A DNA stretch of 10,000 bases, taken from Actinidia chinensis (Eukaryota; Streptophyta; Magnoliopsida; Ericales; Actinidiaceae). This document shows positions 7,760 through 10,000 of the stretch, piece after piece (position 1 is the stretch's first letter; every line of letters starts with the position of its first letter). Location: contig CM018895.1 in NCBI GenBank assembly GCA_009663005.1, forward strand, positions 18,325,577 to 18,335,576, read 5' to 3'. A program made the position numbers and the translations under genes. The notes under the pieces were generated by a model. It did no database searches, was not told the DNA's origin, and saw only the letters and a list, made by a program, of their open reading frames with translations.

Positions 7760-8344
7760 GCTCTATCACGTCTCGAGGGTTCTAGCTCTGAGATATTTGC
7801 TAAACTGCAGTTTCCATTTACTACCCATCGAGAAGAAAGTTCCAACCAGCTTCCCGAAAGTATCATTTTTGAAAAATTTGATAACGCAACCTCTGTCGGA
7901 GTTGAGTTCTCTGAGGCTCTTGATTTTCCCATCCCTGAAAATTCTCTCAGCCCACAACCCGTCTCCATCATTGCTGAAAACAATGCCACCCCCTCTCTTG
8001 AAAATTCCAATCCTAAATCTTCCGTTTGTGGAAGTAGTAGTGATGGTCCTACTTTGTTTGCTATTCTAGGGATGGACTCGGTTGTTCGATTGGCAATGCT
8101 GAGGAAACGGATAGACTTAGTTGAGAAAATGAGCTGTCTGTCGAGGAAAAATTGTGTGTGGCTATTCTCGCTGTGTGCTGCAATCGACACCCCATTGGAT
8201 GCTGACACGTGCGCGGCTCTTAGGTGTTTGCTCAGGAAATGCTCGAGCTTGTGGGCTGGGAAATCTGAATTGGATGACGAAGTTGTCATTCTTAATATTC
8301 TTGCTACAATCACTAGTAAGTACTTTGGGCAGTCAGAATTTTGA
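7760..8344 (+). CDS. GEMIN2: Gemin2 (SMN complex) last coding exon
   Basis: This exon has 194 codons plus TGA (8342-8344) and enters in phase 0. It begins ALSRLEGSSSEIFAKLQFP, completing the helix from the previous exon. Residues ~25-95 form a polar Ser/Asn/Pro/Glu linker. Residues ~96-191 are helical and match the Gemin2 C-terminal domain: LFAILGMDSVVRLAMLRKR, WLFSLCAAIDTPLDADTCA, LRCLLRKCSSLW, and the terminal DDEVVILNILATITSKYFGQ. The last block parallels animal Gemin2 (acidic pair, L-N-L/I-L, then S-R/K-Y-F-x-Q) and ends at the usual place. Together the two exons give ~253 residues, close to a whole animal Gemin2, so the plant protein must be longer at its N-terminus. It acts with SMN in snRNP assembly. 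No frameshift or premature stop is seen, so it is probably functional. The 185-codon antisense frame here is a shadow. Confidence 0.9.
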   Translation, partial: ALSRLEGSSSEIFAKLQFPFTTHREESSNQLPESIIFEKFDNATSVGVEFSEALDFPIPENSLSPQPVSIIAENNATPSLENSNPKSSVCGSSSDGPTLFAILGMDSVVRLAMLRKRIDLVEKMSCLSRKNCVWLFSLCAAIDTPLDADTCAALRCLLRKCSSLWAGKSELDDEVVILNILATITSKYFGQSEF

Positions 8345-8473
8345 AGGTTCTAGTTTTATCAAGTGAGTGTTAGGGCCATAGATTGGTTTGGTCTTAAGCA
8401 TTTGAACTTAGATTCTCAATTTAGTTTGCTCAGAATGTTGCTTCATTATGAACACTCGGCATTGACGAAACTT
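8345..8473 (+). other. Presumed Gemin2 3' UTR
   Basis: Non-coding sequence directly after the TGA. No AATAAA hexamer or other clear poly(A) signal was found here or in the next few hundred bases, which is common in plants, so the transcript end cannot be placed. The MITE at 8474 begins about 130 bases after the stop and may lie inside the UTR. Confidence 0.5.
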
Positions 8474-8600
8474 GGGCTTTGTTTGGATCTTGGATTTGTG
8501 GAGGGAAAAGGTAAGGTATGGGAAAGCTATTCAAGCATATCCAAATTCTTCCTATCTTTTTTATATTTCCCCTCCAAAAATCCGAGATCCAAACACAGCC
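8474..8600. mobile_element. Short hairpin MITE, ~127 bp
   Basis: Terminal inverted repeats of about 34 bp. The left arm reads GGGCTTTGTTTGGATCTTGG then ATTTGTGGAGGG (8474-8505); the right arm (8567-8600) reads, reverse-complemented, GGCTGTGTTTGGATCTCGG then ATTTTTGGAGGGGAA. The GGGC/T...TGTTTGG start is like many plant PIF/Harbinger (Tourist) MITEs. Flanks are CTT on the left and TTC on the right, so the expected TTA/TAA duplication is not intact. An hAT origin is not excluded, but no 8-bp duplication is visible. It has no coding capacity. Transcription through it would give a strong hairpin. Confidence 0.75.
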
Positions 8601-9245
8601 TTCCGGATTTTGTTATGACAAAGTGCACATGGCAGTTGATATATTATGTACTTTAGTTTTGACTCAATTTTGTTTGCTTGGGTATCTATGAGGCAATTTT
8701 TGACTGCTATCCTTGGCTCTTGGATACATATTATAGGGAAATTTACCAAAAGTCCAACTTGGGAGATTATTGAAACTATTTGTAAGCCCAAACTGTTTGG
8801 GACATTGTAAGTTCATGGTTTTATAAGTTTTATAGCCAAAAGTCACTTATTTTGGTATAAAATCATCTTATTCCAATTTATATTTGGTGTTGGTTAAAAG
8901 TTCTGAGAGTATGTGTATTTGAGAAAAAATTCGATAGTGGAAAATCAAAAACCTCAATTACCAAATTTCAAATCTTAAAATTCATGTTTGATTGTGTTTT
9001 AAATCTGGTTTGTGTGGACTCTTTTTATATTACTGTTTGATTTTTTTCATATTAGTTGATTTTCATATTAGTCAATGAGAAAAATATCAAAAAATGTATT
9101 ACTCCTTGTTGACTAGGTATAATTCTATTATCAATAATTGTTGTTTGGTAACTTGCCAAGGTGGGTTGTAAATTTCTCATTTTAATTGATTTGTAGCCTC
9201 AACGACGGGAGCTTCTGAATGGAAGTTCAGCGAAGTAAACTCTTA
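8601..9245. other. AT-rich downstream region without genes
   Basis: No coding region recognised. Small features are a perfect palindrome CCCAAACTGTTTGGG (8787-8801) and a short tandem repeat of the unit GATTTT(TTT)CATATTAGT at 9039-9073. A GC-balanced island at about 9194-9240 (CCTCAACGACGGGAGCTTCT onward) follows a TTTGTAG that could serve as a splice acceptor. The island could be a fragment of an exon or a UTR, but its translation has no resemblance I can name. Confidence 0.5.
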
Positions 9246-9543
9246 GGTATATTTGGTAACGTTTTTACTTTTTTATATTTTGTGTTTGTTTTATATTTGT
9301 TTAGTTTTGTTTATTTTTTTGTAAAATAGAAATTAAAAATATGTTTGTGTTCACCTTTTTTTAAACTATTTAAAAACAAAACTAGACTATGGGGTGGTGG
9401 CACGGAATCTGGAGTAAGTGGCGAGGCGGCGGTGGTGGTGGTGTGTGTCTGGGACGGAGATCATGGAGGGGTGGGGGAGGCAGGTAGCGGTGGGGCGGGT
9501 GGCGGAGTCGATGGTGGCGGTGAAGGGTTGGATGAGAGGGATG

Positions 9544-9576
<33 letters not shown>

Positions 9577-9580
9577 ACAA

Positions 9581-9623
<43 letters not shown>

Positions 9624-9713
9624 GCCTTATTTAAAATTATAAATAGTAATACAAACAAGTTTTGTTTACGTTTAAACAGAAAAATAGAAATTAATGGGTT
9701 AACGAACATCACC
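9246..9713. mobile_element. Tourist-like (PIF/Harbinger) MITE with G-rich core
   Basis: A 468-bp element bounded by GGTATATTTGGTAAC on the left and GTTAACGAACATCACC on the right, whose reverse complement is GGTGATGTTCGTTAAC. The 3-bp target duplication TTA (9243-9245 and 9714-9716) is the PIF/Harbinger signature. Subterminal regions are very AT-rich and partly self-complementary (T-rich on the left, A-rich with TTTAAACAGAAAAATAGAAA on the right). The centre is a strongly G-rich minisatellite. Short open frames crossing the core on both strands are compositional artefacts. No transposase is present, so any movement needed an outside source. Confidence 0.78.
9391..9555 (+). repeat. G-rich GGTGGCGG-type minisatellite core of the MITE
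   Basis: About 165 bp dominated by degenerate GGTGG, GGCGG and GGAGG units, with only scattered C and T. It is abruptly different from the surrounding AT-rich arms. G runs such as GGGGTGGGGG and GGGGCGGG make G-quadruplex formation possible on the + strand. The open frames here encode Gly/Val/Asp-rich or Pro/His-rich low-complexity peptides and are not believed. Confidence 0.8.
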
Positions 9714-9716
9714 TTA

Positions 9717-10000
9717 TTGTTGCTCTTGTTGCGATCCAAATTCCATGACCCCATAAAAAATGCGTACAAATTAAATAAATTTGTATTTCTTTGTGAAATC
9801 CTATATTGCAAAATTAGAGTTAAACTTGTGAGATTTCTTTGGTTTGATCTCGACTAAATTTTGAAACCAAAATCTAAATAAGAGAATACGAACTCAATAT
9901 GACCTCACGATCTTCTACTTTATACCTTCCATGTTTTTCATTCCTTCCATGGGATTTAGTACATGATCAATTTCGCTCTCTCTTTGATATATATACGTAT
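9717..10000. other. AT-rich sequence, no recognised feature
   Basis: No open frame of interest, repeat terminus or RNA gene was found. The last bases contain a CT run (CGCTCTCTCTTTG) followed by ATATATATAC. That would suit a plant core promoter if a gene starts just past the window, but nothing in the window confirms this. Confidence 0.4.

Noticed and set aside
7756..8313. 185-codon open frame on the minus strand, the longest in the window
   Set aside because: It lies opposite the Gemin2 last exon, which has clear family motifs and proper splice borders. The antisense frame has no recognisable domain and is a mirror of codon bias.
9345..9811. Gly-rich (+) and Pro/His-rich (-) open frames
   Set aside because: They come from the G-rich minisatellite inside a MITE. 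Low-complexity peptides in several overlapping frames indicate composition, not genes.

Overview
This window looks like nuclear DNA from a flowering plant, probably a eudicot with TE-filled introns. The evidence is spliceosomal GT-AG exons, plant L1-type LINE relics, miniature LTR retrotransposons with initiator tRNA-Met primer sites, and Tourist-type MITEs. Composition is AT-rich apart from the exons and one G-rich MITE core. Nothing points to a bacterium, plasmid or virus. The species cannot be named from the sequence.

One real host gene is visible, on the + strand. Two exons (3986-4163 and 7760-8344) splice in frame and give the last ~253 residues of a protein that I recognise as the plant homologue of Gemin2/SIP1, the SMN-complex protein that holds the Sm core during spliceosomal snRNP assembly. 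The 5' exons are not in the window. The preceding exon must end two bases into a codon and probably lies upstream of position 1, so 1-3985 is best read as the 3' part of a large upstream intron.

Layout: 1-3985, putative intron holding a complete 354-bp miniature LTR element (630-983, TSD GGATT), a second and older miniature LTR element (about 1565-1893), and a fragment of a LINE ORF2 C-terminus (about 2740-3060). 3986-4163, Gemin2 exon. 4164-7759, a 3.6-kb intron largely filled by a decayed, sense-oriented LINE (about 4700-7590). That LINE has lost its reverse-transcriptase catalytic core, carries a tandem duplication of its zinc-binding segment, and is itself interrupted by a ~140-bp terminal-inverted-repeat element. 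7760-8344, last Gemin2 coding exon. 8345-8473, presumed 3' UTR. 8474-8600, a ~127-bp hairpin MITE just downstream of the stop codon. 9246-9713, a 468-bp Tourist-like MITE flanked by TTA and carrying a G-rich minisatellite core. 9714-10000, AT-rich sequence with no recognised gene.

The story is a conserved RNA-processing gene whose introns and 3' flank have absorbed at least seven transposable elements of four kinds (miniature LTR, LINE, TIR/MITE, possibly a SINE). I found no new multi-gene system. The most useful second-look items are the intact miniature elements and the MITEs close to the Gemin2 3' end.
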